A stretch of DNA of 64,000 nt from Nocardiopsis dassonvillei_B (GTDB lineage: Bacteria; Actinomycetota; Actinomycetes; Streptosporangiales; Streptosporangiaceae). Below, one piece after another: positions 24,067 to 32,423 of the stretch; the first letter of the stretch is position 1; each line of letters begins with the position of its first letter. The stretch spans positions 6,262,001 to 6,326,000 of the forward strand of contig NZ_OZ186815.1 in the NCBI RefSeq assembly GCF_964273065.1, read 5' to 3'. The notes beneath the pieces were generated by a model. The model worked only from the letters and a program-made list of their open reading frames with translations. It searched no databases and was not told the DNA's origin. Both the position numbers and the translations under genes were made by a program.

Positions 24067-24626
24067 CCCCGAGGTGTCGGCTTTGTTTCTTTATTGGTCT
24101 CCGTATTCCGTGCGCGCTGTCCACGTTTTATAACGTGAACATCCGAAGTGCTGGTTCTGGTTCGGTCGATGATTTTACCGTTTGGGTGAGGGTCTGATCG
24201 CTCTCAGTATTTCCCTAGGTTGCGATGCATGCAGTTGCTCTCGATGTGAGCAGCTCCCTTGTGCTTTCGTCCTGGTCCACCTTTTGCGTGGGTCGGGGTT
24301 CCCTTGCATGCAAGGTTCATTGATTTCATTGCTAACCCCTGTTCGCGGTGCTAGAATCCTGGCGCCGTGGTGATCTTGATTTCACCGACCCCTTTGCCTT
24401 GTGGGTGAATGTGATCGGTTTTTCTCGAATGACGTCCTCCGGGTTCCCGTGTTTTCCGTCCCCCGGGTCGGACCCCTCCGGTGACGGTCCACCCGCGATG
24501 CGCGGTCCGGCTGCGCTCCTCCTCCCGGCCGGACCGGTCACGGCACAGGGCGCCCTCCTCCCCGGGCGCCCGACCGCGACCCCGCCTCCAGGGTCGCAAC
24601 CGGTAAGCGAACAAAGGAAGTACGCG
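24067..24626 (+). promoter_or_regulatory. AT-rich leader and control region of the cluster regulator
   Basis: The first 370 bp are strikingly AT-rich for this DNA. They contain the palindrome CACGTT-TTAT-AACGTG (24122-24137) and two copies of TGCATGCA (24226-24233 and 24305-24312, the latter within TTGCATGCAA), 79 bp apart. A strong promoter follows: TTGCTA (24329-24334), 17 bp, TAGAAT (24352-24357). The transcript would carry a leader of about 260 nt before the regulator ATG, which is long. No credible protein is encoded. Confidence 0.6.
24329..24357 (+). promoter_or_regulatory. Strong vegetative-type promoter TTGCTA-N17-TAGAAT
   Basis: Both hexamers are near consensus with ideal 17-bp spacing. 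It is the best promoter match I found in the window and points at the HTH/NB-ARC regulator gene starting at 24627. Confidence 0.75.
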
Positions 24627-25982
24627 ATGACCATCCCCCAGAGCAGCGAAGCCAAGTCGTTCGGTGCGCTGGTCCGTGGGCACCGGAGAAGAAGCGGACT
24701 CACCCAGCAGGAGCTCGCCGATTTCTCCACCATCAGTGTTCGAGCCATCCGCAACATCGAGAAGGGAAGGGTGCTGAACCCCCGGAAGCACACGGTGAAC
24801 CTGATAGCGGACGGTCTCCGCCTGGGTGCCGCCGACCGGATGCGGCTCCAGGCCGCCGCGAACCGCAACGGCGGAGCGGATGCGCTCAGGGTCGACTTCC
24901 TCGCCTCCCCGCCCCCGCCCCGTACCCTCCGGGGCGGGATATCGGGCCGGGAGAGGGAGGCCGCCGCCCTGGAGTCGGCCCTTTCCGGTGAGGTCGGCCG
25001 CCTGGTCACCGTCACGGGGCTCCCGGGCGTCGGCAAGACCTGCCTCGCGATGGCCGTCACCGAGAACCTGCACTCGGCGGGCGGGGCACCGGTCCTGTGG
25101 GTCGACTGCGCGCCGTCCACGGGGGCGCGGACCGCCTCGGGCGGAAAACTCGCCGACCTCGCCCGGGCGGCGGGGGAGGAACTGACGTCCTCCGGAGGGC
25201 GGCCCGGTACCGGAGAGGGAGCCGTGGCGGCGTTGGCCGACCTGGTGGGAGAGCGCCGGGCGATCGTCGTCCTGGACGGGGTCGGCCCCTCCGCTCTGGA
25301 CCTGGGGCGGACCCAGTGGCTGTTCGCGCGCTGTCCCGAGCTGCTGCTGCTGGTCACCTCCACCGCCGCCCAGGGCGCGGATGGCGAACGGCTCCTTCTC
25401 CTGGGCCCGCTGGCCCTGCCCGCGGCGGGCGACCGCATCCCCCAGCACGCGCCGGCCGTCTCGCTCTTCCTGCGCAGGGTCCGCATGCTCCGTCCCGATC
25501 TCACCGACTGCCACGGGGACATGGACGCGCTGGTGCGGGTGTGCCGCTCCCTGGACGGACTGCCCGGAGCCCTGGAGGCCGCGGCCTCCTGGCTGTCGGT
25601 GTACGAGCCCTCCGATCTGGCGGCGATGGTCGCCAAGGACCCGCTCACACCGCTGACCCCCCTGTCGTCGGGGCCTGTGCCCTCCTCCCTGGGCAGCCGG
25701 CTCATGGAGGCGGTCCGCATGCTCGGGGACCGGGAGAGGGACCTGCTCCTGTGGATGTGCGAGACCGGAGAGCCTGTGGAGATCGACCGGATCGCCCAGG
25801 CCTGGGAGCTGTCCCTGACGGACTGCGGGCGTCTGCTGCACACCCTGATCGCCGGAGGGCTCGTGCGGCGGCCCGACTACGGGGAGGGCCTGGTGGTGCT
25901 CCGTCTCGTACGGGCGCTGGTCGGCGGGCTCTCCGACGACGCCGTCCGAACGGACGACGTCTTCGGAACGGTCGTGTGCTGA
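24627..25982 (+). CDS. XRE-HTH / NB-ARC ATPase transcriptional regulator, 451 aa
   Basis: The N-terminal HTH (residues about 10-70: FGALVRGHRRRSGLTQQELA, DFSTISVRAIRNIEKGRVLN) is followed by an NB-ARC-type nucleotide-binding domain: Walker A GLPGVGKTCLA (about 131-141), a Walker B-like RRAIVVLDGVG (about 210), LLLVTSTAAQGADGERLLLL and SLDGLPGALEAAASWL (the GLPLA motif), then a helical tail. There is no TPR region, so it is shorter than SARP/AfsR-type proteins. The ATG at 24627 has an AAAGGAAG ribosome site. Its position inside the cluster and its own strong promoter make it the probable pathway-specific regulator. Confidence 0.87.
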   Translation: MTIPQSSEAKSFGALVRGHRRRSGLTQQELADFSTISVRAIRNIEKGRVLNPRKHTVNLIADGLRLGAADRMRLQAAANRNGGADALRVDFLASPPPPRTLRGGISGREREAAALESALSGEVGRLVTVTGLPGVGKTCLAMAVTENLHSAGGAPVLWVDCAPSTGARTASGGKLADLARAAGEELTSSGGRPGTGEGAVAALADLVGERRAIVVLDGVGPSALDLGRTQWLFARCPELLLLVTSTAAQGADGERLLLLGPLALPAAGDRIPQHAPAVSLFLRRVRMLRPDLTDCHGDMDALVRVCRSLDGLPGALEAAASWLSVYEPSDLAAMVAKDPLTPLTPLSSGPVPSSLGSRLMEAVRMLGDRERDLLLWMCETGEPVEIDRIAQAWELSLTDCGRLLHTLIAGGLVRRPDYGEGLVVLRLVRALVGGLSDDAVRTDDVFGTVVC

Positions 25983-25986
25983 TGCG

Positions 25987-26991
25987 TCAGGGCCGACCGG
26001 GTACGATCCCCTCGATCTCCACCAGCAGGTCGGAGCGGCAGACGTCCACGTTGGCGTAGACGATCCGCTTGGCGGGGCCGAAGGCCTGGGAGCACAGGGA
26101 CCTGAGCATGTCCTCGTCGGCCTCTCTGCGGTGGTAGACCTTCACGTGGTCGAGTTCGTGCAGCTCGTGCCCTTCGAAGCCGTAGCGTCCGAGGTTCTCG
26201 GCCGACAGCAGGGCGGTCAGGTTGCGGAAGGTCTCCTCGCACTGCGCTCGCGTGTCGCCCGCGTGCACGGTCCGGTGGTCGACGATGCTCGCGGTCCCCG
26301 AGACGTAGAAGGTGTTCCCGGCGCGGGTCCGGGTCGCACGGGAGAAACTGGGCGCTTTGGGACCGTAGCGGCGCGGGTACCGGTAGGCGGGCACCTGCCG
26401 CGGGTTGTCCAGGTGCGTCACCCCCGGGTCGCGTGTGGCGAGGAGGTGGACGCCGATCCCCGCGCCCCGGGATCCGATCCCCGTGGCCGCGGGCATTCCG
26501 CCCAGGACGTCCGGCATGGCCTCGAAAGCCTCGGCCCGGCCGAGGCAGAAGTCCCGGTAGATCTCGAGGCCGTCCCTGTTGGGCGCGTTGATCTCCCCGA
26601 TCATGTTCCAGACGCGGAAGATGTTCGGGTAGCCGAGGTCGGCGAGCAGCCGGAAGAGGGCCCCGTAGGTCTCCCGGACGCTCTCGCGGTAGGTCGGTGC
26701 GGGCGGGATCCACGTGCAGCAGAACACGTTCTCGCCGTCGTGGCCGAACTCGATGCCCTTCTCGGATCCGGTGGACACCGGGGCGGAGGACGACCAGGTC
26801 TCGGTGACCGGGACCTCCCCGGCGCGGAGCATGGGCAGCCCCATGTAGGGCGCGTTCGCGTTCCGGCCCGGCTCGACGGTCTCCTCCAGGAGACCGATCC
26901 TGCCCAGGATGTTGCCGTCCGAAGGCGCCGCCTCGGACGGCGCGCCCCAGTCCAGGGAGTAGCCGAGAGCATGGTCGGTGTCGGTCTGCAT
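25987..26991 (-). CDS. Chorismatase (FkbO/Hyg5/XanB2-type), 334 aa
   Basis: The fold family is recognisable from GVTHLDNPRQVPAYRYPRRYGPKAPSF, TRTRAGNTFYVSGTASIVDH and an N-terminal YjgF-like half with FRVWNMIGEINAPNRDGLEI, ending in VKVYHRREADEDMLRSLC and NVDVCRSDLLVEIEGI. Chorismatases hydrolyse chorismate or aromatise it, releasing pyruvate. Products are 3,4-dihydroxycyclohexa-1,5-dienoate (FkbO), 3-hydroxybenzoate (Hyg5) or 3-/4-hydroxybenzoate (XanB2). I cannot assign the subtype safely. It is the only leftward gene in the cluster core, converging on the regulator gene with four bases between stops. The acid is presumably activated by the AMP ligase at 29312 as a starter unit. Confidence 0.9.
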   Translation of the reverse strand: MQTDTDHALGYSLDWGAPSEAAPSDGNILGRIGLLEETVEPGRNANAPYMGLPMLRAGEVPVTETWSSSAPVSTGSEKGIEFGHDGENVFCCTWIPPAPTYRESVRETYGALFRLLADLGYPNIFRVWNMIGEINAPNRDGLEIYRDFCLGRAEAFEAMPDVLGGMPAATGIGSRGAGIGVHLLATRDPGVTHLDNPRQVPAYRYPRRYGPKAPSFSRATRTRAGNTFYVSGTASIVDHRTVHAGDTRAQCEETFRNLTALLSAENLGRYGFEGHELHELDHVKVYHRREADEDMLRSLCSQAFGPAKRIVYANVDVCRSDLLVEIEGIVPGRP

Positions 26992-27170
26992 CGGCATCCC
27001 TGGTCTTCGACTGTGTGATCTGGATTCGATGGAACAACGTACAGGGGTGTCCGCGCCGGCCGAGGTAGTTTCGCGGGCACATGGGAAGAAGAGAAAATCC
27101 ACTAAATGCCTGTCGCGCGCCCGAAGAATTTTCTGTGACACGATTCGACCCGGAAAAACGAGGAGGTCGC

Positions 27171-27851
27171 ATGTCACTCTTGGTCGTAGGAGCCGGCTTG
27201 CCGAGAACCGGCACCAAATCCCTCTCCAGGGCGTTGGAGGTCCTGCTCGGCGGGACCTGCCACCACATGGTCGAGGTCATGGCCCGCCCCGAGCACATCC
27301 CCCTCTGGCGCGCCGCCCCGGACGGGACCGACGTGGACTGGGACGTCCTCCTCGGCGGGTACGACGCCGCCGTCGACTGGCCGGCGTCCGCGCACTGGCG
27401 CGAGCTGAGCGCACGTCATCCCGAAGCACTGGTCGTCCTGTCCGTCCGCTCCTCGGCCCGGGAGTGGTGGGACAGTTTCGACGGGGTGATCCGGCAGATC
27501 CAGAAGGGATACTCCCCGCAGACCCGCGCGGCATGGAACCGGCACTTCCGCGAGATGAAGTCCATGCGCCCGACCGACCAGTACCTGTCATGGGTCCGGC
27601 CGATGCTGGCCGGGCGGGAACCGGAGGCCCTCCGCGACCTCCGCTCCATGCTCGGCGAGTACCAGCACCGCTTCCTCACGGAGGAGGACGACGCCGAGGC
27701 CATGATGGCGGCCTACGAGCGGCACAACGCCGAGGTGCGTGAAGCCGTACCCGCGGACCGGCTCCTGGAACTGCGCCCGGAGGACGGCTGGGGGCCCCTG
27801 GCCGACGCGCTCGGCGTCGCCGTCCCCGCAGGCCGGTACCCCCGCCTGTGA
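27171..27851 (+). CDS. P-loop sulfotransferase-family protein, 226 aa
   Basis: The N-terminus VVGAGLPRTGTKSLSRALEV is the PAPS 5'-phosphosulfate loop, and LVVLSVRSSAREWWDSF (about residues 88-104) corresponds to the 3'-phosphate-binding strand and helix. Arg/Ser residues of that motif are present. It belongs to the PF17784-type group (small sulfotransferases similar to those near NRPS/PKS genes). A strong AGGAGGT ribosome site precedes the ATG. It is divergent from the chorismatase gene and 39 bp ahead of the monooxygenase gene. It may sulfate a phenolic or hydroxyl group of the product; some relatives have no proven sulfotransferase activity. Confidence 0.78.
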   Translation: MSLLVVGAGLPRTGTKSLSRALEVLLGGTCHHMVEVMARPEHIPLWRAAPDGTDVDWDVLLGGYDAAVDWPASAHWRELSARHPEALVVLSVRSSAREWWDSFDGVIRQIQKGYSPQTRAAWNRHFREMKSMRPTDQYLSWVRPMLAGREPEALRDLRSMLGEYQHRFLTEEDDAEAMMAAYERHNAEVREAVPADRLLELRPEDGWGPLADALGVAVPAGRYPRL

Positions 27852-27890
27852 CCTCCGCACCCGCCCGAGACCGAGAGTGAGGACACGAGT

Positions 27891-29087
27891 ATGAGCACCG
27901 AGGTGGAGGGGTCCCCGGACCTCCTGCTGACCCGGGTGGAGGAACTGGCCGAAGAGACCGAACGAGCCGGCGAGGTCCCCGAGGAGACGATCCGGGGCCT
28001 GGTCGGGTCGGGGTTCTTCCGGCTGCTCCAACCCGTTCGCTACGGGGGCCGGGAGGAGCATCCCCTCGCGTTCTTCAGCGCCGTCCGCGACCTCTCCTCG
28101 GCGTGCGGCTCCACCGGCTGGGTCGCCTCCATCCTCGGGGTGCACGCATGGAACGTCGCACTGTTCCACGAAACGGCGCAGGACGAGGTCTGGGGGACCG
28201 ACCCGGATGCGCTGGTCTGCTCGTCCTATGCCCCGATGGGCCGTGCCCGTCCCGTCCCGGGCGGCTACCGCCTCAGCGGTAGGTGGCACTTCTCCAGCGG
28301 TTGCTCTCACGCCTCCTGGGCGCTGGTGGGCGCCCTCGTGGACCACGGGCCCGGTCGCGCCCCGGAGCTGAACGTCCTCCTGGTCCCCGTCGGCGACTAC
28401 CGGGTCGAGCGCGTGTGGGACTCCGTGGGCCTGGCGGGAACCGGCAGCCACGACCTCGCGGTCGACGACGTCTTCGTGCCCGAGCACCGCTCCCTGAACA
28501 GCAGGCTCACCACGGTGTGCCGGGTGCCCGGCCGCCTGGTGAACACCGGGCCGCTCTACCGCATGCCCTTCGGCTCCTTCCTCCCCTACGCGGTCTCCGT
28601 GCCCCTCCTGGGCATGGCCCGCAGAATCTACCGGGAACACGTGGAGCACACCCGGGAACGGGTGCGCACCGCCCACCGGGAGACCGGCACGGGCAGGGGG
28701 GTGAAGGCCGCCGAGGACCCCACCGCGCAGTTGCGCGTGGCGGAGGCCGCCTGCGACCTGGACGCCTCGTGGCTGCAACTGGAGAGGAACCTCGCGCTGA
28801 TGCTCGGTTCCGGTCCCGGTACGGACGGGGGCGGCCGGCCGATTCCGATGGGGGTGCGCACCGCCGTCCGCAGGGACCAGGTGACCGCGGCCCGGCGCGC
28901 GGTGCGCGCGGCGGACAGCCTGTTCGGCGCCTCCGGGGGGCGGGCGCTCGCGGCCTCCGGAACGCTCCAGCGCTTCTGGCGCGACACCCGGGCCGGGGGC
29001 CTGCACGCGCTCAACGACCACGACCGCGTCGCCCGCCTCTTCGGCCGCTCGGAGTTCGGGCTGGAGGTACTGGATCCCATGCTCTGA
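27891..29087 (+). CDS. Acyl-CoA-dehydrogenase-like flavin monooxygenase (HsaA/HpaB group), 398 aa
   Basis: It has the group D monooxygenase layout: an N-terminal helical domain (VPEETIRGLVGSGFFRLLQPVRYGG), the active-site helix with SSACGSTGWVASILGVHAWN, a beta domain (GGYRLSGRWHFSSGCSHASW; SVGLAGTGSHDLAVDDVFVP) and a C-terminal four-helix bundle ending LHALNDHDRVARLF. The catalytic base of acyl-CoA dehydrogenases is absent as expected, and the HFSSG and TGSHD segments are typical of FMNH2/FADH2-dependent aromatic hydroxylases. A flavin reductase is not encoded nearby, so a general one must serve. It probably hydroxylates the aryl starter or an aromatic residue on a carrier. Confidence 0.83.
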   Translation: MSTEVEGSPDLLLTRVEELAEETERAGEVPEETIRGLVGSGFFRLLQPVRYGGREEHPLAFFSAVRDLSSACGSTGWVASILGVHAWNVALFHETAQDEVWGTDPDALVCSSYAPMGRARPVPGGYRLSGRWHFSSGCSHASWALVGALVDHGPGRAPELNVLLVPVGDYRVERVWDSVGLAGTGSHDLAVDDVFVPEHRSLNSRLTTVCRVPGRLVNTGPLYRMPFGSFLPYAVSVPLLGMARRIYREHVEHTRERVRTAHRETGTGRGVKAAEDPTAQLRVAEAACDLDASWLQLERNLALMLGSGPGTDGGGRPIPMGVRTAVRRDQVTAARRAVRAADSLFGASGGRALAASGTLQRFWRDTRAGGLHALNDHDRVARLFGRSEFGLEVLDPML

Positions 29088-29263
29088 GGGGCACGCGGAA
29101 CCGGCCCGGCACTTCCACGGCATTCCCGAGGGGGCCGGTGCCGCCTCCGGCATCGTTGCGGCATCTGGGGGAGGCTCCCTTTACATACCACCGGGGCCGC
29201 TGGAGGATCGACACGGCGAATCCGTCTCCGGAAATCGCTCAAGGGATCCGGTCCGGTGAATTC

Positions 29264-29286
29264 CCATGGCCTTGGGAAGGCCATGG
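29264..29286 (+). promoter_or_regulatory. Perfect 10-bp stem-loop just before the AMP-ligase gene
   Basis: CCATGGCCTT-GGG-AAGGCCATGG forms a perfect hairpin ending 25 bp before the ATG at 29312 and shortly before its GAGGAAAGG ribosome site. It may act as an intra-operon processing or attenuation element in the 224-bp gap. Confidence 0.4.
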
Positions 29287-29311
29287 AAATCGGTTGCGAG
29301 GAAAGGCGAAA

Positions 29312-30700
29312 ATGCACCACCTTTCTGTTTCCGCCGCGGCCGGGTGGGTGGACGCCCTGCTGCTCGACGGCCCGGGGGAGGCGCCCTGCCTCCGCTTCGG
29401 CGAGCCGGTGACGCGGGGCGGGTTCCGGGAGATGGTGGTCGACGCCCAGCGTGCGCTGGCCGGACAGGGTGTGGGACCGGGCGCGTCCGTCGCGCTCAGC
29501 CTTCCTCCCTCCGTGGGCCTCGTGACCCACCTGCTCGCCTGTCTGCGCTCGGGAGCCCAGACCACCGTGATCGACCCGAGGCTGACCGGCCCGGAGAAGA
29601 AGGCGGTCCTCGCTTCGGTCCGCCCCCGGCTGATGCTCTGGGCGGACCACGGCCCGGCGCCGCTCCGCGGGTTCCACGATGTGGACGTCCGCGCCGAGCG
29701 ACTGCCCGGAGGCCGGCCGGCGGAGACCGACCACGCCCTCGTCCAGGTCAGCTCGGGGTCGACGGGCACCCCGAAGCGGATCGGCCGGACCGCCGACGGC
29801 ATACGCCGGGAGATCGAGAGCCTGGCCGAGGTCCAGGGCATGCCGCGCGCCGGCGAGCGCGTGGTCGTACTCAACTCCCTGGTGCACTCGATGGGCCTGC
29901 TCACCGGCATCCTGTACGACCTGTACGCCCGTGCCGAGATCGTGGTGCCCCCCACGACCACGGCACGGGGCATCATGGACACCCTCGCCGGAGAGCACGC
30001 CCCCACCACCGTGTTCGGGGTCCCCTTCCACGTCGACCTGCTGAGCTCGGTCTCCGAGCCCCCTCCTCTGCCCTCGCTCAGAGCGGTCGCCACCGCAGGC
30101 GAGGTCCCGGCCGAAGGCCTCGCACGGGCCTTCGGGGAACGCTACGGCCTGAGCCTGGGAAACCTCTACGGGATGACCGAGGTCGGGCTGATCGCGGTCG
30201 ACCCCCTCGGCCGCGCCCACCCCTCCGCCGGCCGCCCCCTGCCCGGCACACGGGTCCGGACCGAGGCGGGTGAGCTCCTCGTCTCCTGCCCCGCCGACCC
30301 CTATCTGGAGGGCGGTTCCGGCCGCTGGGCGGACGGCTGGCTGCGCACCCGCGACGCGGGCGCCGTCGGCCCCGGCGGCGAGGTCACTGTGCTCGGCCGG
30401 CTCGACTCCCAGGTCTCGGTCGGAGGACTGAAGGTCGACCTGACCGAGGTCGAGCACCGGCTCGCGGCCCTGCCCGGGGTCACCGGCGCCGTCGTGCTCT
30501 TCGACTCCGGGATCGAGGCGTTCGCCGAGGTGGGGGAGGGGGTCACGGCGCGCGGACTCGAAGAAGGGCTGGCCCGGACCCTGGCCCCCTACAAACGCCC
30601 CGCCCGCGTGCACACCACACCGCGGTTGCCGCGCACCTCCTCCGGGAAACCGCTGCGCGACATCCGGCGACTCAAGAACCCCCCCGAGGGGGCGCAGTGA
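29312..30700 (+). CDS. AMP-dependent acyl/aryl-ACP ligase, 462 aa
   Basis: An ANL-superfamily enzyme: P-loop VQVSSGSTGTPKRIGRT (about residues 146-162), A5-like LGNLYGMTEVGLIAV, and the hinge/C-terminal part RLDSQVSVGGLKVDLTEVEH with the final catalytic Lys in PRTSSGKPLRDI. It is shorter than typical NRPS A domains and has no carrier domain, like aryl-AMP ligases that load a separate ACP (XanA2 in xanthomonadin, AsuA2 in asukamycin). The next gene is an ACP 88 bp downstream. I infer that it loads the chorismatase-derived benzoate. A hairpin precedes its ribosome site. Confidence 0.85.
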   Translation: MHHLSVSAAAGWVDALLLDGPGEAPCLRFGEPVTRGGFREMVVDAQRALAGQGVGPGASVALSLPPSVGLVTHLLACLRSGAQTTVIDPRLTGPEKKAVLASVRPRLMLWADHGPAPLRGFHDVDVRAERLPGGRPAETDHALVQVSSGSTGTPKRIGRTADGIRREIESLAEVQGMPRAGERVVVLNSLVHSMGLLTGILYDLYARAEIVVPPTTTARGIMDTLAGEHAPTTVFGVPFHVDLLSSVSEPPPLPSLRAVATAGEVPAEGLARAFGERYGLSLGNLYGMTEVGLIAVDPLGRAHPSAGRPLPGTRVRTEAGELLVSCPADPYLEGGSGRWADGWLRTRDAGAVGPGGEVTVLGRLDSQVSVGGLKVDLTEVEHRLAALPGVTGAVVLFDSGIEAFAEVGEGVTARGLEEGLARTLAPYKRPARVHTTPRLPRTSSGKPLRDIRRLKNPPEGAQ

Positions 30701-30788
30701 AACCGGCGCGGCCGCACCGCGGTGCGGCCGCGCCGGAGCAACACGACACAGAACCGTGCCACCACCCGACCACCCCCTGGAGCCACCC

Positions 30789-31061
30789 ATGACGGAAGAA
30801 ATGCGCGCCCTGGTCGTCAAGACCCTCGAAGAGATGTCCTTCCCCACCGACGACCTGGGGGACGGCACGGTCCTGGGACCCGAGGGGCTCGGACTCGACT
30901 CCCTGGCCTTCGCCGAGGTCATCGTGCAGGTGGAGGAGGAGTACGACGTGCGTTTCCCCCAGGAGGAGGCCCCCGCGGCCTCGGGCGACATCACGCTGGC
31001 GGCCTTCGTGGCCACGCTCGTCGAAGCCGTCGAGACCGCCGAGAAGGTCAGCGCCTCGTGA
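30789..31061 (+). CDS. Acyl carrier protein, 90 aa
   Basis: A complete ACP with the phosphopantetheine site LGLDSLAFAEVIVQVEEEY (Ser at about residue 38) and a predicted four-helix, strongly acidic sequence (EEMRALVVKTLEEMSF; VRFPQEEAPAA). It overlaps the next, second ACP gene by one base (TGATG). It is the probable partner of the upstream AMP ligase and the downstream ketosynthases. Its DSL motif is of the type II FAS/PKS style rather than the GGHSL style of the NRPS carrier domains in this cluster. Confidence 0.9.
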   Translation: MTEEMRALVVKTLEEMSFPTDDLGDGTVLGPEGLGLDSLAFAEVIVQVEEEYDVRFPQEEAPAASGDITLAAFVATLVEAVETAEKVSAS

Positions 31062-31300
31062 TGCCGAGCCACCGCCCCGACCGTGAGGACCTGCTGCGCA
31101 TCCTGGCGACGTTCACCGGGCGCCCTCCCGAGGAGGTCGGAGAGAACATCGACTCCATGCACCTGGCATGGATCGTCCACGGCTGCGAGCAGGAGCACGG
31201 GTTCCTCGTCGACATCGACGATCCCCGCGTGAACGGGGCCAGGACGGTGGACGAGCTCGCCGCCGCCTTCCGGGCGCCGTCCCCCGGAGACCATGGCTGA
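31061..31300 (+). CDS. Second, divergent acyl carrier protein, 79 aa
   Basis: Length and position of helices fit an ACP, and GENIDSMHLAWIVHGCEQEHG carries the expected Asp-Ser pair at about residue 33, followed by the helix that contacts partner enzymes. DSM rather than DSL and Trp/His/Cys residues in helix II are unusual. It is coupled to the first ACP (TGATG) and overlaps the first ketosynthase gene by eight bases. Two distinct ACPs suggest separate loading of starter and extender or of two chain types, as in aryl-polyene and asukamycin pathways. Apo-to-holo conversion would need an external phosphopantetheinyl transferase. Confidence 0.75.
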   Translation: MPSHRPDREDLLRILATFTGRPPEEVGENIDSMHLAWIVHGCEQEHGFLVDIDDPRVNGARTVDELAAAFRAPSPGDHG

Positions 31301-32423
31301 GTCACCAGGACGGCGCCCGCCCGTCGCGGTCACCGGCATGTCGGTGGCCTGCGGGCTGGGCTCCGACGCCGCGGCGGTGTCGTCCGCCCTCGCCGGGGGG
31401 CGACACTCCATCAGTGCCGTGCACCGGTTCGACACCTCCGTCCACCGGGCCGGAGAGGCCTGCCAGCTGCCCGCTCCCGCCGGTGTGGAGACGGAACTGG
31501 CGGCGGCGGTCCGCGGGGCGTGCCTGGAGGCGGGGCTGGACACCGGGGAGCAGCGGGACACCCCCCTGTTCCTCGCCCTGCACAACGATCCCGGCTCAGC
31601 CCGGACCGACCACGCGCCCGTCCTGGGCGGCACGTCAGCGGCCGTCGCCGCGGCCTGCGGGTTCCGCGGCCTGGTGCGCACCTACACCAATGCCTGCGTC
31701 GCGTCGGTGAGCGCGCTCATCGACGCGGCGGAGGGGATCCTCTCGGGCCGTTGGCGCAGAGCGGTGGTCGCCGGCGCCTACCTCGTCACCGCCGACGACT
31801 TCGCCCTCTTCGACGCCGGCGGGGCCCTGGCCGGCGACGGCCGCGTCCGCGCTTTCAGCCGCGGCCGAACGGGGGTGCTCCTCGGCGACGGGGTCTCGGC
31901 GGTCGTCCTCGAGAGGCCGGGCACGTCCTCCGCGTCCGCACCGCGCGCGCTCCTCGAAGGCTGGGCGCAGAGCGGCGACGCCCACCACGTCTCACGCCCC
32001 GACCCCGCCGGACACGGCATGGCCCGTGCCATCGGGGCCGCCCTGCGCAGAGCCGGGGCCGAACCGGACTCCCTCGACTATGTGAACGCGCACGGGACCG
32101 GGACCGCCCACAACGACCCGGCCGAGGCCGCGGCCCTGCACCGGGCACTGGGATCCCGTGTCGCCACGAGCGTGCCCCTCAGCTCGACCAAGACCCTTCA
32201 CGGGCACGCACTGGTGGCCGCGGGGCTCCTGGAACTGGCCGTCACCGTCCTGTCCCTGGAGAACCGCCTGCTTCCCGCCAACAGCGGTTACCTGGGCCCG
32301 GACCCCGAATGCGAACTCGACCTGGTCCTGCATCCCCGCCCGGTGTCCCGTGCGACCCGTGCCCTGTCGCTGAACGCCGCCTTCGGCGGGGCCAACACGG
32401 CCCTCGTGATCGGAAAGCCATGA
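31293..32423 (+). CDS. Beta-ketoacyl-ACP synthase (KS I), 376 aa
   Basis: FabF-type thiolase fold with all three catalytic residues visible: Cys in TYTNACVASVSALIDAA (about residue 135), His in DYVNAHGTGTAHNDPAE (about 268) and His in SSTKTLHGHALVAAGLLELA (about 304). It is about 35 residues shorter than standard, mostly in the N-terminal half. It is the first of four tandem ketosynthase-related genes that overlap each other by four bases (ATGA/TTGA), implying tight co-translation and probably complex formation. The Cys means it is not a chain-length factor. Confidence 0.88.
   Translation: MAESPGRRPPVAVTGMSVACGLGSDAAAVSSALAGGRHSISAVHRFDTSVHRAGEACQLPAPAGVETELAAAVRGACLEAGLDTGEQRDTPLFLALHNDPGSARTDHAPVLGGTSAAVAAACGFRGLVRTYTNACVASVSALIDAAEGILSGRWRRAVVAGAYLVTADDFALFDAGGALAGDGRVRAFSRGRTGVLLGDGVSAVVLERPGTSSASAPRALLEGWAQSGDAHHVSRPDPAGHGMARAIGAALRRAGAEPDSLDYVNAHGTGTAHNDPAEAAALHRALGSRVATSVPLSSTKTLHGHALVAAGLLELAVTVLSLENRLLPANSGYLGPDPECELDLVLHPRPVSRATRALSLNAAFGGANTALVIGKP

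Noticed and set aside
24182..24373. A 63-residue Cys-rich open frame in the AT-rich leader of the cluster regulator
   Set aside because: TTG start without a ribosome site, no codon bias, and it runs through the promoter hexamers at 24329-24357.
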